A DNA stretch of 64,000 nt, from the NCBI RefSeq assembly GCF_014645135.1, contig NZ_BMLH01000002.1, positions 372,001 through 436,000 of the forward strand, written 5' to 3'. Positions 8,121 to 16,084 of this stretch are shown here, one piece after another. How positions within the stretch are numbered: position 1 is the stretch's first letter; every line of letters begins with the position of its first letter. A model generated the notes under the pieces. That model was not told the DNA's origin and made no database searches. It saw nothing but the letters and a program-made list of their open reading frames with translations. The stretch is from Rheinheimera tangshanensis (GTDB lineage Bacteria > Pseudomonadota > Gammaproteobacteria > Enterobacterales > Alteromonadaceae). A program made the translations under genes and the position numbers.

Positions 8121-9929
8121 ATGTGGTTAAGTCAGATAGTTCAAAAGAAGCGCTACTGGCAGCAGCTGCTTAGTCTGTTGGTTGTACTGCTGATCAACTG
8201 CAGCTTTTATGCAATAGGTCAGTTACAACTGCAACAACGTCAACAGCAATGGCAACAATGGCTGGAATTACAACCGCTCACGCATCAAGCCTGGCTAGTC
8301 AGTGAACAAGGCCAGTTAAAACTTTTATCCAGCCCACCCAAAGCTGCAGCTGATTTTGTTGCTCTGGATGGCACAAATCCGGTATTACATCTGGCACCAC
8401 AACTGGTGCAGAGTTGGACAGCTCTGGATTATCTGTTACTGAATCTGCCTTTTGTGATCTGGTTGGCCTGGCTAGTGTGGATCCGGCCTTATCAGCAACA
8501 ATTCCGGCAAGAACTACAGCAGCTTGAGCAACAAACTCAGTTATTGCTGACTCATCTGGATTTACCTTTTCATCAGGAAACGAATCCTGTTACTCAGTTA
8601 CAGCGAGTATTACTGAAGCTACAAAACTGGCAAAAACGTGACAGTGAAATTCGCCAGTTGGTGCGGGTACAAGGCCTGGTTGATCACGAGCTGGCAATAG
8701 GCAACAGAGTGTTTTTTGAAAGTCGTCTCAATCACTATTTAACTGAGAGTGGGGAAGTAAACAGCGGCGCTGTGTTTATAGTGCAGTTGTCTCACCCTGA
8801 AGTTCATTTATCCAATCTGATCAAGCTGCAACGTTTAAGAGGTTGTGTGGAATTAATCGCTGAACTGGTCTCTGGTTGGCCTGAAGCTGTGATGGCCCGG
8901 CTGGCCGAAAATGATATCGCTTTGCTGATCCCAGGATTGAACGGGAAAGAGGCCGAACAACTGGGTGATCGTCTGGCTCAGGTACTGAGTCAGGCTAACT
9001 TTTTTGCTGAATGTCAGGATTTTGATTTAGTCCATATTGGTTTTGTGTTGTACCAGCAAGGACAGAGTTCTTATCAATTGATGGCGGAAGCAGATATGGC
9101 TTTAAAGACTGCTCAGTTACAGGGACCTAACGCTGCTTATGGTTTTAACGATCCACAAAAACCAAAAATCAAAGGTTCTGTCTGGTGGCGGACTGAATTA
9201 CATAATGCGTTGAAAGAACATAGGTTTTTGCTGAGCTTTCAGCCTGTATTCTGTTGGCAGGATAATGATGTGTTGCAACACGAAGTGCTAGTTCGGCTGG
9301 CCGGTAGTGATGGAGAAAAATTAGCTGCTGCTGTATTTTTACCTATGGCTGCCAACTGTGGTTTAGCTGGGGCTATCGACCAGTATGTATTACTCAAGGT
9401 TGCTAAATTGACTGAGACCGCTGTGCTTGAGCACTGCCGTTGCAGTGTGAACTTAAATGTGCAGTCTTTGCTGGATGAGGGCTGGTGGCATTGGCTGACC
9501 GCACAGGTAAATCAAGGCAGCCTGGAGACAGCGGATCTGGCATTGGAGTTTCACGAACATCACTTAATCAAACATTATAAAAACCTGAAACCCAAGTTAT
9601 TACAATTACAGCAATGGGGCTTTGAATTAATTGTTGATCACGTGGGATTGAGTCTGGATACCACCCCTTATACCGATGAGTTACCTATCAGAATGTTAAA
9701 AATCCACCCTGCGATAGTGCGCGGAGTTGATCATCAGCTGGAGCAACAGTTATTTATCCGGGGTTTATTGGCGTCTTGTGTTGGCAAGGATATTAAAGTG
9801 ATAGCGACAGGAGTGGAGCAGGATCTGGAATGGCAATGTCTGAAAAAATTAGGGGTAACGGGAGCTCAGGGGTATTATTTTAGTCAGCCACTGGCTCGTC
9901 TTATTGCACAGAACCAGTTGTCAGATTAA
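8121..9929 (+). CDS. mshH: MshH, CsrD-like degenerate GGDEF/EAL protein
   Basis: Inner-membrane protein of 602 residues with two membrane helices (about 12-32 and 108-127) around a small periplasmic part, then a Gln-rich helical linker. A GGDEF-like domain and an EAL-like domain follow. Both active sites are degenerate: the GGDEF position reads AENDI, the EAL start reads EVLVR, and DDFG is replaced by DHVG. It should therefore neither make nor cleave c-di-GMP. CsrD, the E. coli homologue, directs RNase E decay of the CsrB/C RNAs. The gene has a strong ribosome site (AAAGGAG, 7 bases before ATG) and stands first in the MSHA locus, as in Vibrio and Shewanella. Its direct role in pilus function is not settled. 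Confidence 0.87.
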   Translation: MWLSQIVQKKRYWQQLLSLLVVLLINCSFYAIGQLQLQQRQQQWQQWLELQPLTHQAWLVSEQGQLKLLSSPPKAAADFVALDGTNPVLHLAPQLVQSWTALDYLLLNLPFVIWLAWLVWIRPYQQQFRQELQQLEQQTQLLLTHLDLPFHQETNPVTQLQRVLLKLQNWQKRDSEIRQLVRVQGLVDHELAIGNRVFFESRLNHYLTESGEVNSGAVFIVQLSHPEVHLSNLIKLQRLRGCVELIAELVSGWPEAVMARLAENDIALLIPGLNGKEAEQLGDRLAQVLSQANFFAECQDFDLVHIGFVLYQQGQSSYQLMAEADMALKTAQLQGPNAAYGFNDPQKPKIKGSVWWRTELHNALKEHRFLLSFQPVFCWQDNDVLQHEVLVRLAGSDGEKLAAAVFLPMAANCGLAGAIDQYVLLKVAKLTETAVLEHCRCSVNLNVQSLLDEGWWHWLTAQVNQGSLETADLALEFHEHHLIKHYKNLKPKLLQLQQWGFELIVDHVGLSLDTTPYTDELPIRMLKIHPAIVRGVDHQLEQQLFIRGLLASCVGKDIKVIATGVEQDLEWQCLKKLGVTGAQGYYFSQPLARLIAQNQLSD

Positions 9930-9940
9930 GGCTCCGATAA

Positions 9941-9956
9941 GGCCTGTTATCAGGCC
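9941..9956. terminator. GC-rich hairpin between converging genes
   Basis: The 6-base-pair stem GGCCTG/CAGGCC with loop TTAT lies between the mshH stop and the start of the convergent PLP enzyme's 3' end, overlapping that gene's stop codon. There is no T tract, so intrinsic termination is uncertain. Confidence 0.35.
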
Positions 9957-10864
9957 GGCTCAGAGCCAGGCAGCAGACCACGGTATGCCAAGCCTTTGAT
10001 AGCCTGCAAACCGCCTGTATGGAAAAAACTCAAGCGGCTGCCGGCTGGAATTACGCCGCTTTTAATAAGTTCAAATACTGTATATAGGGCCTTGCCGGTA
10101 TAGATAGGTTCTAACTGAACAGCCTGATCTGTAAACGCCAAACAAAACTGCCATAACTGGTGATCAAAGTGGCCATAGCGTGGCTGATGCAAAGCCTGGA
10201 CTAACTGCCATTCCGGCCAGGAGTGGTCGGCAGGTAGAAATTGCTTAATTTTGTCCGGTAAGCCTGGATCCTTGACCACAGCGATACCCAATACGGGCGT
10301 ATTTTGGGCGCCATGAATCAGGCCTGCTATGGTGCCTCCACTACCTACAGCGCAGATCAGCAAAGAAGCGGGTCCAGCAGGGGTATTGCACATATCCAGT
10401 TCACTGACTCCTTGCACCGCGGCTTTGCAGGTGCCGCCTTCCGGGATCTGGAAATAATCTGGAAATTGTCTGGCCAATTGCTCTAACCAGGGCTGATCGT
10501 GACGAGAGCGATAAAGCTCTCTGCTGACAGGGATCAGCTGCATGCCATAAGAACGGCACAACGTCAGCGTCGGGTTATTGATATCAACCTCTTCGCCCCG
10601 GACTATGCCAATACTTTTAAGATTATGCTCCGCCGCTGCCGCTGCGGTTGCAACTAAATGATTAGAAAAAGCTCCGCCAAAGGTCAGTAGCCCTGGATAT
10701 TTTTGTTGCAGTGCTTGCTTGAGCTGGTATTTTAGCTTCAACAACTTATTACCGGATATGTCTGGATTGTTACATGAGGTATAACGCAGCCAAAGTTCCG
10801 TCTGATACTCAGTTAAAACAGGATGTTGAAGGTTTTTCCACTGTAAATAAGAGCTTAGTTTCAT
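9950..10864 (-). CDS. PLP-dependent ACC deaminase / D-cysteine desulfhydrase family protein
   Basis: Fold-type II PLP enzyme of 304 residues. The PLP-lysine region is SGNKLLKLKYQL, the cofactor-binding loop is FGGAFSNHLVA, and a glycine-rich phosphate loop is VGSGGTIAGL. Relatives include 1-aminocyclopropane-1-carboxylate deaminase and D-cysteine desulfhydrase. The two reactions cannot be told apart here without the substrate-loop residues being modelled, but D-cysteine desulfhydrase is more usual in non-plant-associated gammaproteobacteria. It is about 20-30 residues shorter than E. coli DcyD. It lies on the opposite strand between mshH and mshI and so interrupts the pilus locus. Confidence 0.83.
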   Translation of the reverse strand: MKLSSYLQWKNLQHPVLTEYQTELWLRYTSCNNPDISGNKLLKLKYQLKQALQQKYPGLLTFGGAFSNHLVATAAAAAEHNLKSIGIVRGEEVDINNPTLTLCRSYGMQLIPVSRELYRSRHDQPWLEQLARQFPDYFQIPEGGTCKAAVQGVSELDMCNTPAGPASLLICAVGSGGTIAGLIHGAQNTPVLGIAVVKDPGLPDKIKQFLPADHSWPEWQLVQALHQPRYGHFDHQLWQFCLAFTDQAVQLEPIYTGKALYTVFELIKSGVIPAGSRLSFFHTGGLQAIKGLAYRGLLPGSEPA

Positions 10865-10967
10865 CAGTAGTGGTCAATCTGGTGCAAAATTTCTATCATT
10901 TTTATCGTTTCTGCGATGATTTAGAGTTACAATAATTTAAAAAGCACAGTAGGTAGTATTTGCCGTT

Positions 10968-11930
10968 ATGTTAACAAAGCTATTGGCGCAGTTAAAAATC
11001 ACCAAAAAATCAAGCGATGTATTTGCTGGCGTTCATTTATCTGCCAATAGTTTAAAGGTTGTTGTTGTCAGCCGGCAACCTGCAACTGAAATCCGGGTTG
11101 AACAAATGTTTCAGGAGCAATTTAGTTCCTCTGCACAATTATCAGCTGCTTTTAAAGCAGTGGCGGCAAAATTACCTTCGGATTGCCACTGTACTCTAGT
11201 AATCCCGCCTGAGCGTTATATGGTGTTGCAGATTGATAAACCAGCTGTGCCTGATGAAGAGATCTCATTAGCCTTGCCCTGGACTATTAAAGACTTAGTG
11301 ACTTTGCCTGACGATGATATGGTGCTGGATTATCTGGATTTGCCTCTACAAAACCAACTGCTGGGCGTCAAAGTCAATGTAGTGGTCAGTTCTAAAAGCT
11401 GGCTGGCTGACATAGTGGCTCTGTTTACGCAAAATAAGCTGCACTTAGTTGGGATCCAACCCGAAGAATGGTTAGCAAGAAACTTATTACCTGCTAAGAA
11501 TCAGGCACTGATGCTGGTCTCGCATCAAAGTGGCCAGGACCTGGCTGTACAAATTTTACAGCAGGGGCATCTTTGTTTTTCCCGGCGTTTACGCGGTTTT
11601 AATCGTTTGGACCAATACAGTCTGGACGAATTACAACAAGGCGTGTTTGATAATTTGTTGTTGGAGTTACAGCGCTCTATCGATTATTTCGAGGGGCAGT
11701 TAAAGCAGGCTCCGGTGAAAGAAATTGCGTTGTTGTTGGTCAATAGTAACCAGAGCGGTGTAGTGCAGTTGTTTGTGCAAAATGGATTTTCCCAGGTCTT
11801 CGCCCTTTCTGCCAAAGATGCGGGTGTACAGATGTCAGCAGAGCAGTTTAACCTGTATTGGCTGGCTTTGGCCGGAGCTATCGAACCACTGTGCGCACAA
11901 CTGGAGGTGAACCTTGAAGCTGCGGGTTAA
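10968..11930 (+). CDS. mshI: MshI, PilM-like MSHA biogenesis protein
   Basis: A 320-residue cytoplasmic protein related to the actin-like PilM/GspL group, which links the pilus motor to the periplasmic alignment complex. The N-terminal region SSDVFAGVHLSANSLKVVVV looks like a phosphate-1 loop of that fold, and no signal peptide is present. It opens the run of MSHA genes on this strand and overlaps the next gene by 17 bases. The 103-base gap upstream is AT-rich and contains a possible -10 box (TACAAT at 10928), but no convincing -35 was found. The assignment relies on gene order plus overall features. Confidence 0.85.
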   Translation: MLTKLLAQLKITKKSSDVFAGVHLSANSLKVVVVSRQPATEIRVEQMFQEQFSSSAQLSAAFKAVAAKLPSDCHCTLVIPPERYMVLQIDKPAVPDEEISLALPWTIKDLVTLPDDDMVLDYLDLPLQNQLLGVKVNVVVSSKSWLADIVALFTQNKLHLVGIQPEEWLARNLLPAKNQALMLVSHQSGQDLAVQILQQGHLCFSRRLRGFNRLDQYSLDELQQGVFDNLLLELQRSIDYFEGQLKQAPVKEIALLLVNSNQSGVVQLFVQNGFSQVFALSAKDAGVQMSAEQFNLYWLALAGAIEPLCAQLEVNLEAAG

Positions 11931-12528
11931 CCTTTATGTGCAGGCTTTACAGCCTGTCAAAGAGAAGATTAGTTTAAAGCTGCTGATTGGCAGTACGTCA
12001 GGCTTGTGTGCTGCATTGCTGGCTATTGGTCTTTTGATGAATGCGCAGGCTGCCTCGAAGCAATCTGAGCTTTTAGTATTACAAGAGCAAGTGAAACGTC
12101 AGGAACAGCAAATAAAACAACTTCAGGACTCACTTGGGAGTCGCCAGCCAGCTCCGGTTTTGGTGAAACGGCGTACTGAGTTGAACCAGACCATAGCGCA
12201 AAAACAAAAGCTGTTGCAATTTGTGCAAGGTGAGCAATTAAAAACTTCAGTGCAATATTCCCCTGTATTGCAGTATCTGGCCGGTATCGACCTGCAAGGC
12301 TTTTGGTTAGATAGCTTCAGTTTAAGTGCCCGCAGCAGCCAGTTTAGTGGTTATGTCACAGAGCCTGAATTATTGCCGCAATGGCTGAACAAATTAGGCG
12401 GCACAGCGTTTTTTAAAGGCCATACCTTTTCTCAATTTGAGATTAAACAGCAGGAAAATACAGAGGCTTTAGCTTTTAAAGTCACATCTTCTGCGGTGGT
12501 TCTGACTACTGCGGAGGCTAAACCATGA
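11914..12528 (+). CDS. PilN-like MSHA biogenesis protein (MshI2)
   Basis: A bitopic inner-membrane protein of 204 residues. A short cytoplasmic tail (MKLRVNLYVQALQPVKEK) carries the N-L-Y motif by which PilN proteins bind PilM. One membrane helix (about 23-43) and a periplasmic coiled coil rich in Gln and Leu (about 45-110) follow, with a ferredoxin-like C-terminal part. It would dimerise with MshJ below MshL. It is often annotated as a second mshI or simply as a PilN-domain protein. It overlaps mshI by 17 bases and mshJ by 4. Confidence 0.8.
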   Translation: MKLRVNLYVQALQPVKEKISLKLLIGSTSGLCAALLAIGLLMNAQAASKQSELLVLQEQVKRQEQQIKQLQDSLGSRQPAPVLVKRRTELNQTIAQKQKLLQFVQGEQLKTSVQYSPVLQYLAGIDLQGFWLDSFSLSARSSQFSGYVTEPELLPQWLNKLGGTAFFKGHTFSQFEIKQQENTEALAFKVTSSAVVLTTAEAKP

Positions 12529-13175
12529 GTGCATGGCAACAAATGTCAGAGCGTTTCAGCGCGTTAAAAGAGCGGGAAAAGTACACAGCTTTGATTGGGG
12601 CTTTGCTGTTGTCTTTATGGCTCTTTATGCTGCAACTTTTAGTACCTGCTTTTGAAGAACTAAGGAAAGTGGAGCAGCAAATCACCAGCGCCACTCTGGC
12701 TACACAGCAGCACAGCAATACCTTAACTGCATTAGAGCAGCAGGCCGGAGTAGATCTGGATGCTAATTACAAAAAGGAGTTAGAGGCGTTAGAGCTTCAG
12801 GAGCAAGAGCTGCAACAACAGATTTCCAAACTGACCAGCTACTTTATAGGTTCTGAGCGCATGGCCTCTGTACTGCAGGATGTGTTAAAAAGTAGCAAGA
12901 ATGTCAAGATGAAATCAGTGATTGCCAACCCTCCTGTGCCTTTAACCTTCGCAGAGCAGGGCACTGATAATAAAGCAGTTATTTATCAACATTCGACAGT
13001 TGTGGTTCTGACGGGCAGCTATTTTGCATTAACAGCGGTGCTGGAGCGTCTTGATGCGTTGCCCTGGTCTTTAGGTTGGCAAAGTATTGACTATAAAGTC
13101 ACTGAATATCCTGATGCAGAGCTGACTTTGCATTTACTGACGGTGAGCGATAATGAAAGTTATATTAAGTTGTAG
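12525..13175 (+). CDS. mshJ: MshJ, PilO-like MSHA biogenesis protein
   Basis: A bitopic membrane protein of 216 residues. After a short cytoplasmic segment (MSERFSALKEREKYTALIGA) comes a single membrane helix (about 22-42), then a long coiled coil (about 45-110) and a small C-terminal domain. This is the layout of GspM/PilO proteins. It is expected to pair with the PilN-like protein in the alignment complex that spans the periplasm. The gene overlaps both neighbours, and the next gene starts 23 bases before its stop codon. Confidence 0.85.
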   Translation: MSAWQQMSERFSALKEREKYTALIGALLLSLWLFMLQLLVPAFEELRKVEQQITSATLATQQHSNTLTALEQQAGVDLDANYKKELEALELQEQELQQQISKLTSYFIGSERMASVLQDVLKSSKNVKMKSVIANPPVPLTFAEQGTDNKAVIYQHSTVVVLTGSYFALTAVLERLDALPWSLGWQSIDYKVTEYPDAELTLHLLTVSDNESYIKL

Positions 13176-13476
13176 CCTGTTGCTGCTTCTGAGTGTGGCG
13201 GTGCAGGCTGCTTCAGATCCAACAAAACCTGATGTTGCCATGGCTGTGCCTGTGGCCGCGGATCCTGTTCAGTCAGATCAGAGCGTTAAATTTAAATTAG
13301 GTCTGATTAAAAACGTGCAGGGACAACAGATGGCATTGATTAATGGCCAGTCAGTGAAGCAGGGTGATGAAATTGATGGTTACAGGGTGCTGAGCATTAA
13401 CCAGAAACAGGTGGTGTTACAGCAAGCGAATGAGCGTTTAACCTTAAGTTTGTTTAAAGCGATGAAAACTCAATGA
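13153..13476 (+). CDS. mshK: MshK, MSHA biogenesis protein (PilP-like)
   Basis: A small periplasmic protein of 107 residues with a cleavable signal peptide (MKVILSCSLLLLLSVAVQAA). The mature part begins with SDPTKPD, the typical opening of GspC/PilP-like proteins. It then forms a beta-rich domain with GQQMALINGQSVKQGDEIDG, resembling the homology region that docks on the secretin. It probably links the inner-membrane alignment complex to the secretin MshL. It overlaps mshJ by 23 bases and mshL by 4, which suggests translational coupling. Confidence 0.85.
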   Translation: MKVILSCSLLLLLSVAVQAASDPTKPDVAMAVPVAADPVQSDQSVKFKLGLIKNVQGQQMALINGQSVKQGDEIDGYRVLSINQKQVVLQQANERLTLSLFKAMKTQ

Positions 13477-15170
13477 ATTATTTTAAGAAAAACTATTTCA
13501 CATTAGCTTTCATCAGCTTAAGTCTGGCTGCGTGTCAGGGGTTACAGGAAACGAAGGTGCCACAACAGGCACAAGCGGCGTTAACTGAAGCGCAAAAACA
13601 ACCCAAAGCCGCGGCTCCTGTGGTGCCAGACAGTGTGACTCAGGATTTGTTAGCCTTAGCTACCCCTATGCAGCAAGGTCAGGCCATTCAACCTCGTTTT
13701 AATGTAGCTGCCGCCAATGTGGAAGTTGCAGACTTTTTTACTTCTTTAGTCGCAGATACAGACTACAGCGTAGCTATCCATCCGGCTGTTTCGGGCCAGA
13801 TCACGCTGGATTTAAAACAAGTGACTTTAAACGAAGCTTTTGCCGTGATTGAGCAACTCTATGGTTACCATATTCAGCAAGTGGGCTCGATTTACAAGGT
13901 GATGCCTGGTGGACTGCGCACTGAAACTATCCCGGTGAATTATTTATTGATGCAACGTTCAGGCAGTTCATCTATTTCTGTCACTGCCGGTGGTATTTCT
14001 TCGTCTCAGAATGGCAACAGCAACGGCAATTCCAATAATAACCAAAACTCTTACCAGAGTAACAACAACCAGAGCGGCAACAATCAAAACGGTAATAACC
14101 AGAATGGGCAAAACGGCCAGAATGGGCAAGGCAATGGCAGCTCAGTGCAAAGTTCCAGCGAAACCGATTTCTGGAAAGACTTAAAAGAGGCTATTACAGG
14201 GGTGATGGGATCAGGGCCGGACAGAGCCGTGGTGGTTAGTCCGCAGGCTGGTTTAGTAACTGTGCGTGGTTTGCCGGCTGAAATTGAAGCTGTACGGGCT
14301 TATTTAGGTCAAACCGAAGCCAGTTTGCAGCGTCAGGTGATACTGGAAGTAAAAATTATTGAAGTGACCTTAAATGACGATTATCAGCAAGGCATTAATT
14401 GGAGCCAGATCGCCGGAAGCATTGGCTCTACAGATATCAACTTCAGTAATAACAGCTTTACGCTGGGAAATAATATCACCGCTCAGATCGGCGGCTTAGG
14501 CAGCATAGGTTTTGAAGGCGATGATTTTAGTGGTGTGATTAACCTGCTGGAAACTCAAGGTAATGCTCAGGTGCTGTCCAGTCCGCGTGTTACCGCCATT
14601 AACAACCAAAAAGCGGTAATTAAAGTAGGCTCTGATGAATATTATGTCACTGGGGTCAGCAGCAGCTCGAATCTGGCTGATACCACAGGAACTGGCACAG
14701 GCATTACCAGAGACGTCCCTATTCCGGAGCTGGAACCTTTTTTCTCAGGTATTGCTTTGGATGTAACGCCTCAGATTAACGTCGATGGTGATGTCATTTT
14801 ACATGTGCACCCATCAGTGTCCGAGACCACAGAGCTGAGCAAGTCGATCAACTTAGGCGGTACCAGCGCTTATACTCTGCCTTCGGCTCAAACCAATATC
14901 CGTGAATCCGACACTATTATTAAAGCCCGTAATGGTGAAATTGTGGTGATAGGCGGTTTAATGCAATCCACTATCAGTGACAGTGAATCTAAGGTGCCAG
15001 TGCTGGGCTCTGTGCCATTGCTGGGCAAATTATTTACCAGTATCAGTAAAGTAGAACGGAAAAAAGAGCTGATTATTCTGATCAAACCTACAGTATCGTC
15101 CGGCAGCGCTATGCAGCAACAGCTGAAACAATCTGCCGATTTGATTGATCAATGGTATCCGAAGAACTGA
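13473..15170 (+). CDS. mshL: MshL, MSHA pilus secretin
   Basis: Outer-membrane secretin of 565 residues and export pore for the MSHA pilus. It starts with a lipoprotein signal ending in the lipobox LAAC (Cys20). The N-domains (about 70-150 and 240-300) carry the motif GQITLDLKQVTLNEAF. The secretin core (about 290-560) contains VLSSPRVTAINNQKAVIKVG and the C-terminal VPVLGSVPLLGKLF signature. Between the N-domains lies a linker of about 50 residues (about 175-225) made almost only of Asn, Gln, Ser and Gly, encoded by the low-complexity DNA at 14008-14140. The linker is probably flexible and may vary in length between strains. It overlaps mshK by 4 bases. Confidence 0.94.
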   Translation: MNYFKKNYFTLAFISLSLAACQGLQETKVPQQAQAALTEAQKQPKAAAPVVPDSVTQDLLALATPMQQGQAIQPRFNVAAANVEVADFFTSLVADTDYSVAIHPAVSGQITLDLKQVTLNEAFAVIEQLYGYHIQQVGSIYKVMPGGLRTETIPVNYLLMQRSGSSSISVTAGGISSSQNGNSNGNSNNNQNSYQSNNNQSGNNQNGNNQNGQNGQNGQGNGSSVQSSSETDFWKDLKEAITGVMGSGPDRAVVVSPQAGLVTVRGLPAEIEAVRAYLGQTEASLQRQVILEVKIIEVTLNDDYQQGINWSQIAGSIGSTDINFSNNSFTLGNNITAQIGGLGSIGFEGDDFSGVINLLETQGNAQVLSSPRVTAINNQKAVIKVGSDEYYVTGVSSSSNLADTTGTGTGITRDVPIPELEPFFSGIALDVTPQINVDGDVILHVHPSVSETTELSKSINLGGTSAYTLPSAQTNIRESDTIIKARNGEIVVIGGLMQSTISDSESKVPVLGSVPLLGKLFTSISKVERKKELIILIKPTVSSGSAMQQQLKQSADLIDQWYPKN

Positions 15171-15172
15171 TT

Positions 15173-16084
15173 ATGTTGTATTTACGCCACTTTGGTTTAC
15201 AGCAGACCCCATTCAGCTTGACGCCTAACACGGCGTTTTATGTCGATTTGCCTCAGCATCATGAAGCGTTAGAGGTACTGACTACAGCCTTGGATGTAGG
15301 GGAAGGCTTTATCAAAGTGACGGGTGAGGTTGGCACGGGCAAAACTATGCTCTGCCGCAAGCTGATGAATGAAGCAGCAGACGATTGGGTGATTGCTTAC
15401 ATTCCCGACCCTTATTTGTCTCCACTGGAGTTACGCTGGGCTTTTGCCGCAGAGCTTGGATTAAAGCAGGCTGATATGATAGATAATCAGCAGTTAGTTC
15501 AATTGCTACAGCATCGTTTAGTAGCGCTGGCTGCTGAAGGCAAAAGAGTGGTACTTATTATTGATGAAGCGCAAGCTTTACCTGACGATACACTGGAAGC
15601 CCTGCGTTTGTTGACGAATTTGGAAACTGAGCAGCGTAAATTACTGCAGGTCGTATTGTTTGGCCAGCCAGAGCTGGACAAACGCTTAGCCAGTTATAAA
15701 TTTCGTCAATTACGCCAGCGCGTCAGCTTTTCCTATTTACTGCGAGGCATGACCTATGACGAGGTGCAGGCTTATGTCAACACTCGTAGTGAGATAGCGG
15801 GTGTCCGCCAGCCGCTGTTTTCAACCGGAGCATTAAAAGCTATCTGGAAATACAGCAGAGGTATCCCACGTTTAGTGAATGTATTAAGTCATAAAGGCCT
15901 GATGTTGGCCTTTGGCGAAAATAAGCTGCAGGTCGATACCAAACACTTACGTTATGCCGCAAAAGATACGGAAGATGTGCAACAGCACAGCTACGTTTTA
16001 AGTGATGTACTGCGTGGACTTTTAGTCTCAGTGTTAGTGGGCGCTGCCGCTGCTGCCTGGTATTTCAGGGAGTTGTGGATATGA
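15173..16084 (+). CDS. mshM: MshM, ExeA-like AAA ATPase
   Basis: A 303-residue ATPase of the ExeA/GspA family. Walker A is GEVGTGKT at residues 51-58 and Walker B is VVLIIDEAQ. The AAA core is followed by a winged region and one membrane helix near the C-terminus (LLVSVLVGAAAAAWYF). ExeA family proteins help insert secretins by acting on peptidoglycan, which fits a gene directly after the secretin. I placed the start at 15173 (MLYLRHFGLQQTPF), the usual family N-terminus, 3 bases after the mshL stop. An upstream in-frame start at 15152 would add 7 residues inside mshL. Confidence 0.92.
   Translation: MLYLRHFGLQQTPFSLTPNTAFYVDLPQHHEALEVLTTALDVGEGFIKVTGEVGTGKTMLCRKLMNEAADDWVIAYIPDPYLSPLELRWAFAAELGLKQADMIDNQQLVQLLQHRLVALAAEGKRVVLIIDEAQALPDDTLEALRLLTNLETEQRKLLQVVLFGQPELDKRLASYKFRQLRQRVSFSYLLRGMTYDEVQAYVNTRSEIAGVRQPLFSTGALKAIWKYSRGIPRLVNVLSHKGLMLAFGENKLQVDTKHLRYAAKDTEDVQQHSYVLSDVLRGLLVSVLVGAAAAAWYFRELWI

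Noticed and set aside
14008-14140. Frameshift or sequencing error in mshL
   Set aside because: The frame stays open with secretin domains on both sides; Asn/Gln-rich linkers are a credible natural feature.
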